Origin: Scilla litardierei
Lineage: Eukaryota > Streptophyta > Magnoliopsida > Asparagales > Asparagaceae
Reading direction: 5' to 3'
DNA: 64,000 bases
Assembly: GCA_030789695.1 (NCBI GenBank)
Contig: CM061142.1
Coordinates: 603,331,659-603,395,658, forward strand
This document shows, in pieces, positions 29,153 through 41,281 of this stretch. The first letter of the stretch is position 1. Each line of letters starts with the position of its first letter. The notes beneath the pieces were generated by a model. That model saw only the letters and a program-made list of their open reading frames with translations, was not told where the DNA came from and made no database searches. Made by a program: the position numbers and the translations under genes.

Positions 29153-31114
29153 TTCGAAATCAACGCTTGCAATTTTAGCTATTTATCTAGCAAAGCACAA
29201 ACATGCATGAATTAATATTTAATCAAAGAAAACATTTTCATGCGGAGGCAATATTTAACGAAAGGCTAAATGTGTGGATCGGCCAGTCCCACAAGAAAGA
29301 GTCCAAAGTCCACAGTCCAAATTATACAAATTTGCAGCTTTAAAAAGGAAAATACAACTTTGGAAACCCCGTGGGTCCCATAAGATATCTCCAGCTTCAA
29401 GCGTGGCCTCCGTCTCCATGGAAGTTGGTCTTCTTTCTTTGACATTTACATAAATTCTTCACTACAATTTCTCTCAAAAATAAAAAAAAGTGCGGAAAAT
29501 AAATCGTGGGACTTAAACAGTCGATCCAAAAACCACATTTAGCCATTCATGCAGAAATATTGTGCTCATCAGACATTTTCATCACATGCATCACAGGCAT
29601 TTAATATTCACAGATATGGATAATTTAATCACTTAATAATTATTGGACCACTGGGCAACGTCATACACCGTTAGGTTAGGTGACTAACGGCAGAGCGGTC
29701 GCATGATCTTCCTAATTATTAAGTTTTAAATATAATGCACAACCACGCATATAATATCCACAGAATAAGCCTAGTGATGTAAAGCATCTAAAGATGATTT
29801 TTATAGAAAAATCATTAAGATGCATGGGTTGTAAAGTAAATTGGGTTTAATCAATCAAATTGATTAAGAGCCCAAAAATTAACATTTTCGTTGCAGAAGG
29901 AAAATGGTTTTTCCTTTTTAAATCATCCCAAATAACCCCCAAAAGTCCTCAATAAAATTCTTGTATGCCCGATGATAGCCCCGTAAATTACCGTGATTTT
30001 TCACGAATTTATAGGTCCTTAAAATGCCCTTTTGAAAATTAATTTTTAGCCCAAAAAGCCTTTTAAGGCTTATTTTTAGCCTTCCCCTATTTTTTCTGAA
30101 ACAAAGCCTGCGGACCTGAGGCCCGCACTGTGCTTGAGGGTTTCAGGCCCACAAGGCTTTCTTTCTCTCTCTGTTTTTTTTTTTTTTGAAAAACGAAACC
30201 TGCGGGCCTGAAGCCCGCAGTTTGCTTGCGGGCTTCAGGCCCGCAAGGCATCGAATTTTTTTTTTGGGAAAGACAAAGCCTGCGGGCTTCAGGCCTGTAA
30301 GGCATCAATTTCTTTTTTTTTCTTTTTTTTTGTAAATGGGCCGAAAAAGCCCACTAGGGTTTTGGGGGCGGCGGCTAGGGTTAGCCGTCGCCGCCCCCTT
30401 TCTTCCGCCGACGGCGGATAGGGGGGAGGCGCCGACCCCCTGCAGGGGGAGGACGGCGGCAGGGCCGCCCCCCGCTGCAGGGGGAGGGCGGCGGGGGCCG
30501 CCCCCGCTGCAGGGGGGAGCGGCGGCGGGGCCGCCCCCCTGCAGGGGAGGGCGACGGAGCGGGGCCGCCCCCCGCTGCAGGGGGAGCGGCCGCCGCCGCC
30601 CCCATACAGGGGGATGGTGACGGCGTCCCCCCCCCCCCCCCCGCTGCTGGGGGAGGGGCGGCGGGCAGGGGGCCGCCCCCCTACAGGGGAGGGCGGCAGC
30701 CGCCCCCGCAAGGGGGGATTGGCCGGGCGTCGGGCGCCCCTCCCGCAATGGGGGGGTGGTCACGACGCGGGGAGGGGGGGTGGCCGGCGGCTTGCCGCCG
30801 GGCTCATGGTGGGTTTTACACAACAAAAGCCCTAAAAATTTGATTTTTGGGATGAAAAATTGAAAACGACAATCGAACCCCATACCAATCTTACGAGATC
30901 AAGGGTTAGCGCGATCATACGTATAATTAAAAACATCGTTTTTAGTGTTTTTACCTCTATATCCGTCCTCCAGATATAGCGACGGTTGCACGAAGCCCTA
31001 CGCGGATGACGATGCTCGATTAAGGAAGCCTAGCATCGCGCTCGTGGATCTCCCGTCTCGCCTTCGCTTTCGCAACGAACGAAAAAAAATTGTGGAAAAG
31101 AAAAAATTTTAGAG
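29153..31114 (-). other. Leader of the 146-bp-LTR element with GC-rich block
   Basis: Nearly 2 kb of non-coding leader. At 30085-30300 a unit of about 90 bp with GCGGGC-TGAAGCCCGCA palindromes recurs three times. At 30355-30830 lies a GC-rich block of CCCCCTGCAGGGGG motifs, which leaves long P/G/A/R-rich frames open on both strands; these are not genes. Confidence 0.7.
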
Positions 31115-31130
31115 GCTCGTGCTGATAACG

Positions 31131-31276
31131 TGTTATGAATCAACTACTGGGGGAGGAACCCCCAGCCCTTTATTTATAGGCATGGTAGGAGAGTAGAAAG
31201 ATAGAATACATAGATATGGGCGTATCTCTAATATACCCGCAATCCTAACCGACTCTGGTTATTTCCATTCACAACA
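31131..31276 (-). repeat. 5' LTR of the 146-bp-LTR copia element
   Basis: Pairs with 24350-24495. Directly beyond it, at 31115-31130, the minus strand reads CGTTATCAGCACGAGC, the PBS-region sequence usual for this family; the same sequence follows the related LTR at 31834. Confidence 0.88.
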
Positions 31277-31281
31277 AATTC

Positions 31282-31705
31282 ATAATTTAGAAATGATTGA
31301 TTATATATATTTCGAAATAATTCTAATTAAAACAAAACCCAACGGCTCTATTGTAGAGATTATTTTTATTTCGAAATATAAAAAGCTATGGACATATTTT
31401 TAGGAAATTTTTGCCTAAATTTTGGATTTAAATTTATCAAAGAAGGAAATAAAAGGTGGTAAATATATTTCCACTTAAAGATTAATTCAGAATTAATGAT
31501 GCTACAATTTAAGTTCAAATTTTTGTGCATGGTTGATTATATATTTCGAAATAAATTAATTAAAACAACACCCCACCAAAGTGGTTTCTCTTGTGGAAAT
31601 TGTTTTATTTCAAAATATAAAAGGTTGTTATACATGCTTTTGTATGAAAATTTTGCCTTTAAAATTTTTGATTTAAATAAAAGAGAAAATAAAAGGCGTA
31701 TTGGT
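31282..31705 (+). repeat. AT-rich leader remainder with diverged duplication
   Basis: Continuation of the sequence interrupted by the 24350-31276 element. A block with TGATTATATAT-TTTCGAAATA and TTTATTTC-AAATATAAAA occurs twice (about 31300-31420 and 31525-31650), a diverged tandem copy about 215 bp apart. No coding signal. Confidence 0.5.
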
Positions 31706-32160
31706 TGTAAATAGATAAGATTATATCTTATCTATAGATAAGAGTGTATCTATTGTATCTCATCCATGCATGACTCTCTCATCCACTATAAATTAAAGGC
31801 ATGGTGTCTTCCCCCAGGCTATGCATTCATAACACATTATCAGCACAATTCTCTAAATTTTCCAAAGAGCCGTTCGTTGCGAAAGCAAGGAGAAGGCGGT
31901 AGATCCATCACGTGCGGAATACATCTTTCATGTGCGGGCTTCATCTTCCACATGCAGACTTCATCTTCCATGCATATGGTTCATCAACCGTCGCTGAGGT
32001 ATGACTTCAAAAATCTTATTTTTATTATTTTTATCGTGATCATGATGCATACATCGATTTCGCAAGATTAGACTAAAAAATCGATTTTTCATCCTCCCTA
32101 GATTAAGAACGACGTATTTTTTTCGTCGATCCTAGGAATTATATCATATAAACCCTATTT
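31706..32160 (+). mobile_element. LTR plus leader fragment of a related copia element
   Basis: A 129-bp LTR (31706-31834, TGTAAATAG...ATAACA) with TCTATAGATAAG-type repeats is followed by CATTATCAGCACAATT and a leader. The leader matches that of the 24350-31276 element (CGTTCGTTGCGAAAGC in both) but in the opposite orientation. No gag follows, so this is a truncated copy. Confidence 0.6.
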
Positions 32161-33690
32161 TTAGGGTTCCTCCATACAACGTAAGAACGAAAAAGAAGGA
32201 ATTTCGAAAAGGAAAAAAAAAATTATATATTACCCCCCTCACGGCTCCGCCGGTGGCATCCTTGTAGACGTCCACCATGAGTACCTCACCCCACCCCCAC
32301 GCGATGCCCCTTCGCGTACAGCCTCCTCCTCCCCCACGGTGGAGGGTCGCCTCCGCAGCACCACCCCTAACCCTAACCCTACTGTGAGGGGTCGGCAGCG
32401 GTAGTCGGGGGCAGGGTGGAAAGCAGCAACAAAGAGTGAATATAATCGTGGTAGCATCATGTTTAATATGCAAAATTCTTTATTTCCCAAGAATATAATA
32501 TTAACGAGCATATCTTTCCTAAACTGACTGTGTGTTTAAAAGATACCGAGCGTAAGCAGCAACAAAGGGTGAATGATTCTTATGGTAGCAAGATCGTAGA
32601 AAAATCTAGTGCATAACGGAGGCAGAATGATGGATGATCGGTGATGGTAGAAATAGTAATGGACGAATGGCGAATGGCGATGATAATGGACGAATGGCGA
32701 TGGTGGTTGTCACAATCCGGTAACAATGGTGCAACATTAGTGGGACTCGCGATGCCATTCTAATTACAATGATGGCATAGTAACGACAGTAGCCCACTGG
32801 TCGTAAAGTCAATGGCAATGTTTAGTATTATGTGATTCCATCACTCCATCGACCCCAAATTGATTCTCATAGGCTCAAAATAGAAACAAATGACAATAAT
32901 TTTTAAATGAAAGCAGCTAACATTCCAAAAGATAACTATTAGTTCCAAAATAATAAGCTTCTCAGGAATTTGAATCCTCACAAATGATTAAACCATACCT
33001 TGACAAAAAAACCCATCAGGTTAGCATGTATATCATGTTAAGAAACAGGGTCTCCATAACTACCGTTCTAAAATACATGTTGCGCATAACATATATACAC
33101 TAAACGTAATCCTGGTTTTAGAAAAGACATGCTTCAATAATTAACGAAAGAGAAAAATGCATACATTTCTTATTAAACTTACTATCCAAAAACACAAAAT
33201 TAAAAAAAAAACCTAGAGCAATAACTTATCAACAAATCTTTATAGAATAAAATGGCCCTTAGGCTCCAACTCATTTCTATCCTTGTATTGGAACCTTCAG
33301 GGATTTTTAGTTTCCAGCTGCCTATTGATTTTTATTTACTCTTGTGGTTGGCACATTCAAGAGCACAAGAAATCCCCCCCCCTGCAAAATCATTTAAATA
33401 AATGTTTTCGGAAAAAAAAGCCCCACATCAAACTCAAATCAAATTCAAGCATCTACATAGATGACGATGATCTTTAGCCATGATACACATTAGACTTCAG
33501 ATTTCTAAATGCCCAAGGAAATCCCACGGCGACTCTTTAGCCAGCTCAAGTTCTTCAAGCAAGAGCGAGCAGCTATACTAGCGAGTTACCAACACGACAC
33601 ATTCTTGCAAACAAGTTATTCTCCTCCTTGGTTAACACCATAAAAGAAAAGACATTTTCCAGCTAACCAAGAAATAGAGAGAGGCCGTTT
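32161..33690. other. Intergenic sequence, no gene seen
   Basis: GC-rich stretch at 32230-32410 with three tandem CCCTAA units (32366-32383). A short diverged duplication containing AGCAACAAAG-GTGAAT appears near 32420 and 32555. The remainder is AT-rich without coding or structural signal. Confidence 0.4.
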
Positions 33691-34340
33691 TCCCATTGCC
33701 TGTAACTTACATTCTCCTAAAGGACATATGGACGACTGAATAAAATTCATTCTGCACGGACAACCCTAAATCCAATCTTTTTCCTGCAACAATAGTAGTC
33801 AAAACACAGGGCAGAACGACGTTCATCCTGAACAGAGAAATTTCATTCCAATCTTTTTTCCTGTAAGAGGTACTCGACCAAGGATAGTGGATCAAAACTC
33901 TCAAAGAAATTTAATTATAATCACTGTGTGCGCATCCACGAGGTCATCACTTTCAAAGATCCTGCGGCTGGTTGAGACTAAATTCACCCTACGTAATGAA
34001 ACTGAATCACAATTTCCCAGCAAGTGTACAAACTAAGGGGGATTGATCAAAATTTGGCCTGCGCAAAGAAATGAAATTACAAATTTCCCTGCAGGAGCCT
34101 CAGTGAGGTGATCACTTCATAGACTTCATAGTTGTCTGGGACCAAAGAAATTCACCATTGGGGTAAAAACTAACTTCTAAATTTCCCTGCAAGAGTGGTC
34201 AAGCTAAAGAAGGATACATCACAATTCACCCTGCACAAAGAAGATGAATTCCAATTTTCCTAGAAAGAGGGGCACAAACTAGGGATGCTAGATCGAAACT
34301 CTCCTACTCAACGGAAACTGAGTTGCAAGTTTCCATTCAA
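33691..34340. repeat. Strongly diverged tandem repeat
   Basis: A loose unit of about 110 bp recurs five to six times, with AATTCACCCTGC, AAAGAAATGAAATT-CAA-TTTCCCTGCAAGAG and GATCAAAACTCTC as landmarks. Similarity is low and unit edges are uncertain. No transposon signature is attached. Confidence 0.4.
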
Positions 34341-37246
34341 GAGTGTCAATGACATAACACATCACGCTTTGACCTTCCAGCTATCTTTGACAGAGACCTA
34401 CCCTATCAAACAACAAAGTAAGGTTTACTAATTACCGAGGATTAAAAAAGGACGAAATAAAGGTTCTGATAAGGAGGCTTACCTCTGAGAATAACTTCGT
34501 ACTGATTCTGCTGATATATGAATGACTCGCAGTGTTGCGAGACCAGCCAAGAAAAGAGGATTCTACCAAGATCACAAAGCAAACTTTCGTGCGAAGGGTA
34601 GTTTTACGAAAACTACCATCTATCATCAAACTTGAAGCCACAATACTCGATAAGAAATATTGTAGGTCTGCTATCCAAGAAGTATAGCTTATTAGTAAGG
34701 AGTTGAATAATCTATATTTAAATATAAAAATGGATGTCATGAAACTCGGGAAAAATACGGACAAGCTATTGCACCATAGCAATGTAGGCTACTACCCAAA
34801 ACAGACAGTACTGAATAAAAGCAATCAAGCACATAATGCCATTTTTTGTGGGCAGGTAATGGTATGAAGTTCACACCAATGTATTAATATGCAATATATT
34901 TCTTACAATCACATAACAAAAAAGAAGGTACACCCCACTACCTTGAACTCCATCTAACCTGTTTAGACTCAAGCATACACACATATCCTTTAACATACAG
35001 AATCAAATATGCAAGATCACCATTACAGGTTTATGAACATTATGCATAACTGGTGGTAGTACTGTATGACGACTGACAACCAACGCATGCGTCTGTAAAT
35101 GCACCCCTAAAGAAAACATTATTCAGTGCGTTGGTATAACATTGACACGCCTCATAGTAACATATTGACATCTCATTAACATGTTAATAATTATGATTAA
35201 AAATTCCTCGGTAAGGTAAGATTGTTTTTAATCGATGAATCTATCAATAACGCATGGTGTTAAAGCATGGCATACTAGTAACTACATCAGTATGCTTTGG
35301 TGTCTCTACACGGTCAACTAAACATGTCACTTACACTCAAAGAAATAAAGAAAATGATGTCATGCAACCTAAATTTTCTATAATTTCCTTTGCGCAAATA
35401 AAAACTTCTCCTTTCAACCACATGGAACACCAAAACAAATTGTGGATGTGATATGAGGGAAATTCTTATATCAAAAGACTTATTTAGGCTTGCTATATCC
35501 CAAGTGAAATTGCTCCCGCCCAAATTTCTCCAAATAAAATCTTGCTAGGTCCTTTAGATGTGGTCCATTTATGCGACTAGTTATAATGATGAGAGAGATG
35601 TTATAAAAGCCACATGGCCATTTCTGATTAAACTCTAAAGTGAAATCAAGCCAAATAGATATCCTAATTAATAGTAATAGTGCAACATATTAAATAATCC
35701 AATAACAAAGAAGTAGTCAGGCCTTGTGATATTTTTTAGATATATAACTGGAATCAAATTTCACTACGACATTTAGTCACTTGGTTGCATTGCAGTTCAT
35801 AACATGGTAAATGACCCAATGAATTCCGGCATAATAACCAAAATGACAAGACTGGATGGTGAAATGTTTTATTTGGACGGTGAAAAGCTCTAGAAAGAGG
35901 ACAACAAATTGAAGGAAAATAAAGGACCAAGATTCCAACCAACCGAATCCAAACTCAAGTTTTTGCATTGGACTTTGAATATGCACCGTTGCTAGACCGG
36001 TGTTTTAAAACATAGTCCTACATTAAAAATAACACTCAAGCGACTAGTTAATATCCTACATTCCTACTAGAAATCATTACATCATCTAGCATCGACCTTT
36101 AAGTACAAAAAAGAAGGGAAAAGGAACACTTAAGTATGCATGAAAAAGAAAAAGAAAAAACAAAGAAAAAAATTAATTTAAAGGCAGGGAAACACATAGA
36201 ATGTAAAAGAAAGCGCCCTCGCCTGGTTTATTATCATCACTAAGTTGCAATGGATCAAGCTAAGTAGGTTTCAATCTAAGTAGGTTCAAGAGAATTATAT
36301 TTACAAAAAGGTCTTCCACAGGACCGTTCATTCCAATAATTTGAAAAGCATGTCATGAAACTAGCTTGGTGCATTTCAAAGCATACTGGTGAAAATTCCT
36401 ACATAGCTCTAAAACTATGAAGTTTGTTCTATTCCTTGTGAAGTTTATGCAATTTAATATGAAGTTTATGATTCCACTTTTTTTTGCATTAAAGCATATG
36501 CTTTAACATAAAGATTTTCATATTTATGCCTTCAAATGTTTCTGTTCCATATCTTCCTACAAGCGCCGAAAAAATCTTGACCACTCCACCTCCTAGCACT
36601 TATATTGAAAACTTTCATCTAGTATGTTTTTAGTCTTTAAAGAACGCTTATGTTCTATTTTCCAATCACCTCCAAATAAGAGGCCTTTTTCTTCAGCCCA
36701 TACAAAGACTTGATTCTTCTGCTATTGGGTATTTCTGTCAGTTCCCCAATAGTCTATTTTAACCACCTTGATGTTTATGATCAGATAGTTTGTAAGAGTC
36801 GGTTAAACATTCCAAGGCAGGCCTGCTTCCGGATATGTAGGAAAGAGCATCAACCTCGATGAAGGAGACATGACAAATGGGACGAAAGACCCATCAAATA
36901 AGGGTCACTTTCTTCCTTCCTTTCTCCCTGCGCTGTCTATTTGCAGTGCTTCTCTACTTATATTTGTCCTTTCTCACATTCTACGAATTTTGTTCTTTAT
37001 CAGTTACCTTTTGCATTAGTTCCATTGCTTTCTGTAGGAAACAAAAATTTGCTGATGTAGAACTGATGTTTAGGCCATAACCTACTTCCAACGCTAGACA
37101 CTGTCACCTTCCAAACCTTTCATCTGCGGTTAATGAAATCAAACATGTAGACAGAGATACACAAACATACTGTCTCAACTGACTGACACCGTTTCAGCAG
37201 TACTCTCATATTTGTTTCCCAGGAAATTCATGTCTGTGATGAAGAC
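34341..37246. other. Intergenic AT-rich sequence
   Basis: No reading frame here has a recognisable product. A 116-codon minus-strand frame at 34432-34782 shows no domain and no family resemblance, and I do not call it. No tandem repeat of note was seen. Confidence 0.35.
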
Positions 37247-37378
37247 AGTTAAGATGTAATATACTTGACATTTGGTTATTTTTATTTAAACCGGTTAAAG
37301 GAGCTTTTATGTAAAGTTACCAATATAGAAAAAAATTAATTAACTTTCCCTCTCCTTCCTCTAATATTTGGTCTCTGA
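37247..37378 (+). repeat. 5' LTR of the old copia element
   Basis: About 132 bp, alignable with 50863-51018 after several indels; its original TG start appears mutated to AG. PBS-like TGGATCAGAGTC lies eight bases beyond. Confidence 0.55.
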
Positions 37379-38229
37379 TTTCTTCGTGGATCAGAGTCAC
37401 TAAAACCCTAAATCAGCCCAAATTCTAAAATTTGATAACCTAAATCCTCCCGCATCACCAAATACTTCCTCCCAACCTTAATCCACCAAAACCCTACCCT
37501 CGACCTCATGGTCATGCCGCCATTGTCCTCACCACGTCGTCCTCACCAAAATCCTAACCCCAACCTCCAATAATCATCAAACCAAACCATTTGCCACCCC
37601 AAATTAACCCGTCGTCACAAAGCAATGAACCATAAGCCTACTCATCAACAACGACAAGGCCTCTTCCAGTGAAAACCGATGATGAAAAGGCATCTTCCGA
37701 CGAAAATCGATGATGACGAGACCATTTCCTCATATCTAGCATTGGTCCGACATCAAGGATGCAATCCCACCTTGATTTGATGACGATGGCACTTTTCCGA
37801 CTAGTTTTCTTTGTCTACGCCGTCAATGAACTGTTTCCGACTCGATCAACGATTTTCCCTCATCAATCGGGTATGTCTTCCTCTTTTCAATCTTCAACAA
37901 TGTTTTCTTTTTTATTTCTCTTTTGATTTTACCAGTCAAAATTGAAACATTAAGTGTAGATATGTAGTAAAAAGGTGCACAATACTGTTTATAAACAAAA
38001 TGGTAAACTGTAGCAAAATACAATAAACACTAGTGTGGTATGCTATTTATATGTATAACAATATAGAACAGTATACTGTAACAAAATACTGTAAAAACCT
38101 TTGTTTTTTTTGCTTTCTAATGTTTGGATTATGTTTGGCAGCTTGGTTTAGTTTTTTGGCATGTGAAGTTTTACATTGGTGTTAGGAGTTTTGGTGTTTG
38201 ATGTTCTTTGGCATTTGGTTCTGTTGTTT

Positions 38230-38640
38230 TTCATTGAGAGGAGCTAAGATGGCAAATTCGAAGTAAGAGGTGAAATTTTCTACAATTCCAAAGATGATTT
38301 TTACGAATATTATCGATCAAAAACTTAACTGTAAAAGCAGTTAAAGTGTTTGGTGGAGACAAATTTTGAGAGTAAAGGTAAAGATGATCATTTAATTGAT
38401 ATATTTTTTTTATCTAAGAGTGCATTTGAATGAAAACAAAAGGATGCACAGATAAAGAATCAGCTGCTGAACTTCATGATGCATGAGATTCAATATCTTG
38501 TGATTGAGCAGACAACTGAAAAGAAGATTTGGGCACTATTATATACTTTATATTCTAGAAAGAATAATTCTTCTAGAGCATATAATGTATCTCATCTGCT
38601 TTGAAAAAGCTGGCATGGAGAGAAACCACTTTCTCAGCAT
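38230..38640 (+). pseudogene. Decayed copia gag remnant
   Basis: Plus-strand frames give FTNIIDQKLN, LRVKVKDDHLID, AQIKNQLLNFM and YSRKNNSSRAYNV, the order seen in copia gag (family style KLNGKNY...GKGKDDHLTD...DAQIKNQLLNSM...YSGKNN). Stops interrupt it, and the nested element begins about 45 bases downstream. Confidence 0.65.
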
Positions 38641-38684
38641 TATGAGAATTTTCTCGGCATTATGAACATATAATGTATCTCATA

Positions 38685-39710
38685 TGTTTGGACGTTATTA
38701 TATTCATTCATGTGTGAGTTTGCCAACCAATAAACTCTAATCGACTAACATATCTCGGATGTTTGCAAATTAAAAATCCATCTTTCGTTAAACGACTAAC
38801 CCCTATCTAATTGATTAATACAAAATAATACATCTTCGGTGATTTGTTTATTAGTTGGCTAACCTAAACATTAATCAACTAATATTGAAATGTGTTTTTC
38901 CATTAGTATATTAATCAGTCGACTAATCCATTTCCCAGTTGACTAACGCTAATTTGTGTAACTTTAAATTTTAATCAATAGTCGACTAATGATATTACTA
39001 GTCGACTAATACTGAACGAATACTCTTCTTTGGCATGAACCATTAACCGATTAATGACTATACTAGTCAATTAATGGTCTCGTTGGCTGCTTTTACCTTT
39101 CAAAATATAACTGTTTGATATGTCGCAACAGCTATATTTGTAATCAAAAGTGATAGATTTCTTCCCTATAAATAGGGACTAACCGTCAAAAGTCAAGTAA
39201 GATTTGGTAAATTTAAAAAGCTTTAATTTCTTATCTCTTCTTTTGTCTAGAAAGGTCAAAATTATATCCATATTTTTGTTCTTTCAAATTCCCATCTTTT
39301 AGCATAGAATCCAACTCCATATGCATATGAATTTAATGCTATATGAGGGATTGTAATACTTTTCTCAAGTTGTTTTCCCTCAGGTGTTGATGGAGGAAAG
39401 GTTTGCTCTCGGGTTGAGAATGGTTCAATCCCATGTTGTTGAGACTGGTTTTTGTGCAATGGACAAAATGTGTTCATCATGTTGAGGGAGCGTTTAAAAG
39501 CTTAGAGACTGGGGCATGTCTAAAGGACCAAACCAGAATAAATTATCTGAGTTTGTGATTGTTCTTTTCTAATTTACATTGTCTCTACTTAATTCATAAT
39601 TGTTGTAAATTTATTTATTTTCTGCTATTACTGTAATTTGGCTGTTTTTCATTTTTGCACTAATCGTAATTACTTAGTGTACAAAAATCCATCAACGATC
39701 GGGAGCCACA
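38685..39710 (+). repeat. 5' LTR of the SIRE-like element
   Basis: About 1026 bp with clustered TAGTCGACTAAT motifs in its first 350 bp and a TATA-like CTATAAATAGGG near 39168. The right end is fixed by the PBS; the left end is approximate. Confidence 0.65.
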
Positions 39711-39749
39711 ATTAGTATCAAAGCCTGATTAAGCCGTGTAAATTACGGT

Positions 39750-40360
39750 AAAAGGATGGCAACCAATGGATTATCACAATTCCCCAAGGTCGCTAAGCAA
39801 CAAAACCATCTTTGTTCAACGATTCTACCAACAACTAGAAGAGAAGATTGATGATACATCTCTAGTCCATCGACTACGAACTGTGAAATATCATGTCTAG
39901 AAAACCAACCACTCACTACTCTCAATGGACAAATGAGGAAAAAGCTTCGGCAACCCTCGTCTCCAAGGTCATGAAACTGCTATATTAGCTCATCAAATTT
40001 GGCACATCCTTGAGTTAAAATATGACGAAACAAGTTAACAAATCTAAATTTCTATACTTGTTTGCAAGTTTTCAAGATGAAAGATAATGACACAATCTTG
40101 GAGATGTACATGCGCTTCATGGATATCACAAATTAACTCAGCTATAGGAAAGATTTTTTCCCAATCTAAGATGGTCCAAAACATTCTTCGAGCTCTCACT
40201 ACAGAATGTGAAAAGAAGAAAACGGTAATCAAAGAAGCAAATGATCTTTCAATCTTGACCAAGGATAAACTTTTGAGTGCTTTTAATGATTTATATTGTA
40301 GGTATAAGAAACTCAATAATACATATAAGTCATTAAAACAGAATAAGATTCATTACTGAA
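39750..40360 (+). pseudogene. Gag remnant of the SIRE-like element
   Basis: The stretch 40120-40280 translates to SKMVQNILRALTTECEKKK, then TVIKEANDLSILTKDKLL, which matches the SIRE/Maximus gag segment (family style VRKILRSLP...W..KVTAI.EA.DL..L...EL). Upstream frames from ATGGCAACCAATGG at 39756 contain stops. After 40360 only AT-rich remnants are visible, and pol is missing. Confidence 0.65.
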
Positions 40361-41276
40361 ATGAACATGATGGTATGTTATAACATACCAAAATGTCTAC
40401 AATTTGATGATGTTCTTCAAATTAATGATAAATTAATTGATGAAACTAATAGCTTAAAATAAAATTGTTATTCTTAAAATAGAATGACATGCATTACCTA
40501 AAAGAATAACAGATTTTGACATAGATAATTTATCTTTCAACCTTAAATATGAAAATATAGCTAAAAATATGGATAAGTCAATAAGCTAACTGGTAAATAA
40601 AATTTGTATAAATAATTGTCTAATCAACATGTTTCTAATTCTAAGCTTGAACTAGGTTATAATAATCGAAGAAAACATGTTTATAATAATTTGCATGTTA
40701 AAAAGTTAAAAGGAATTATGCTTATATGTATAATAAAAATGCATGTAATAAAAAGATAAATTCCTTTAATCATGATAAATTACATGACTTGAATATTTAG
40801 ATTCTTAAGAACTTAAGTAAACATGACAATACATACGTTGCAAATTTCATTAAAATATTTTAATGTATAATTCATTCTTATATGCATTCTACGAAATCAA
40901 ATTCTAAATGGATTTGGGTTACTAATGACTATCCCCAATGACCCAATATAAAATGGGTATAAAACTTAATGCTTATCTTTTCAAGTAACAAGTATAAAAA
41001 GAGAAAGCATACTAATATTTATGCAAGAAATTTCAAACAATTGTTTTTGACTCCCTTTTAGATAATATCAAAGGAAAAGAAATGCCAAGTGAAGCATCAA
41101 TTTAGAGAGAATATGCTAAATTTGCAGGGATTGCTAAATTTTATAAATTTTTAATTTTGATTTATATATCATATATATGTTTGTCAACTTCAAAAAGAAG
41201 GAGAATGTTAGATATTGGTTCACCACGATGTGTTTTGATGAAGAACACTATACTTGCGCTCAATGTTCTAAAGGGC
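40361..41276 (+). other. AT-rich remnant of the SIRE-like element
   Basis: No readable domain. Asn/Lys-rich fragments may be the decayed coiled-coil end of gag. No repeat of note. Confidence 0.4.
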
Positions 41277-41281
41277 AGTTT

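Larger units (their letters stand above)
24350..31276 (-). mobile_element. Complete copia element with 146-bp LTRs, coding decayed
   Basis: LTRs at 24350-24495 and 31131-31276 (both 146 bp, TG...CA) are flanked by AATTC at 24345-24349 and 31277-31281. The polypurine tract and a PBS-like site place it on the minus strand. Order leftward is leader, gag, protease/integrase remnants, reverse transcriptase/RNase H remnants, and a 3' region. The coding part is full of stops and shifts, yet the LTRs differ at only 4 of 146 positions by eye. Sequence style (gag-preintegrase, LRIFG region) is Ale/Retrofit-like. Confidence 0.88.

Noticed and set aside
30289..30883. Long P/A/G/R-rich frames on both strands
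   Set aside because: Same effect in the GC-rich leader of the 146-bp-LTR element; no domain or start context.
32366..32383. Telomere-type CCCTAA repeat
   Set aside because: Only three units, in an ordinary GC-rich stretch; too short for an interstitial telomere.
34432..34782. 116-codon minus-strand frame
   Set aside because: No domain, no family resemblance and no splice or promoter context; the plus strand of the same stretch is equally plausible as decayed sequence.
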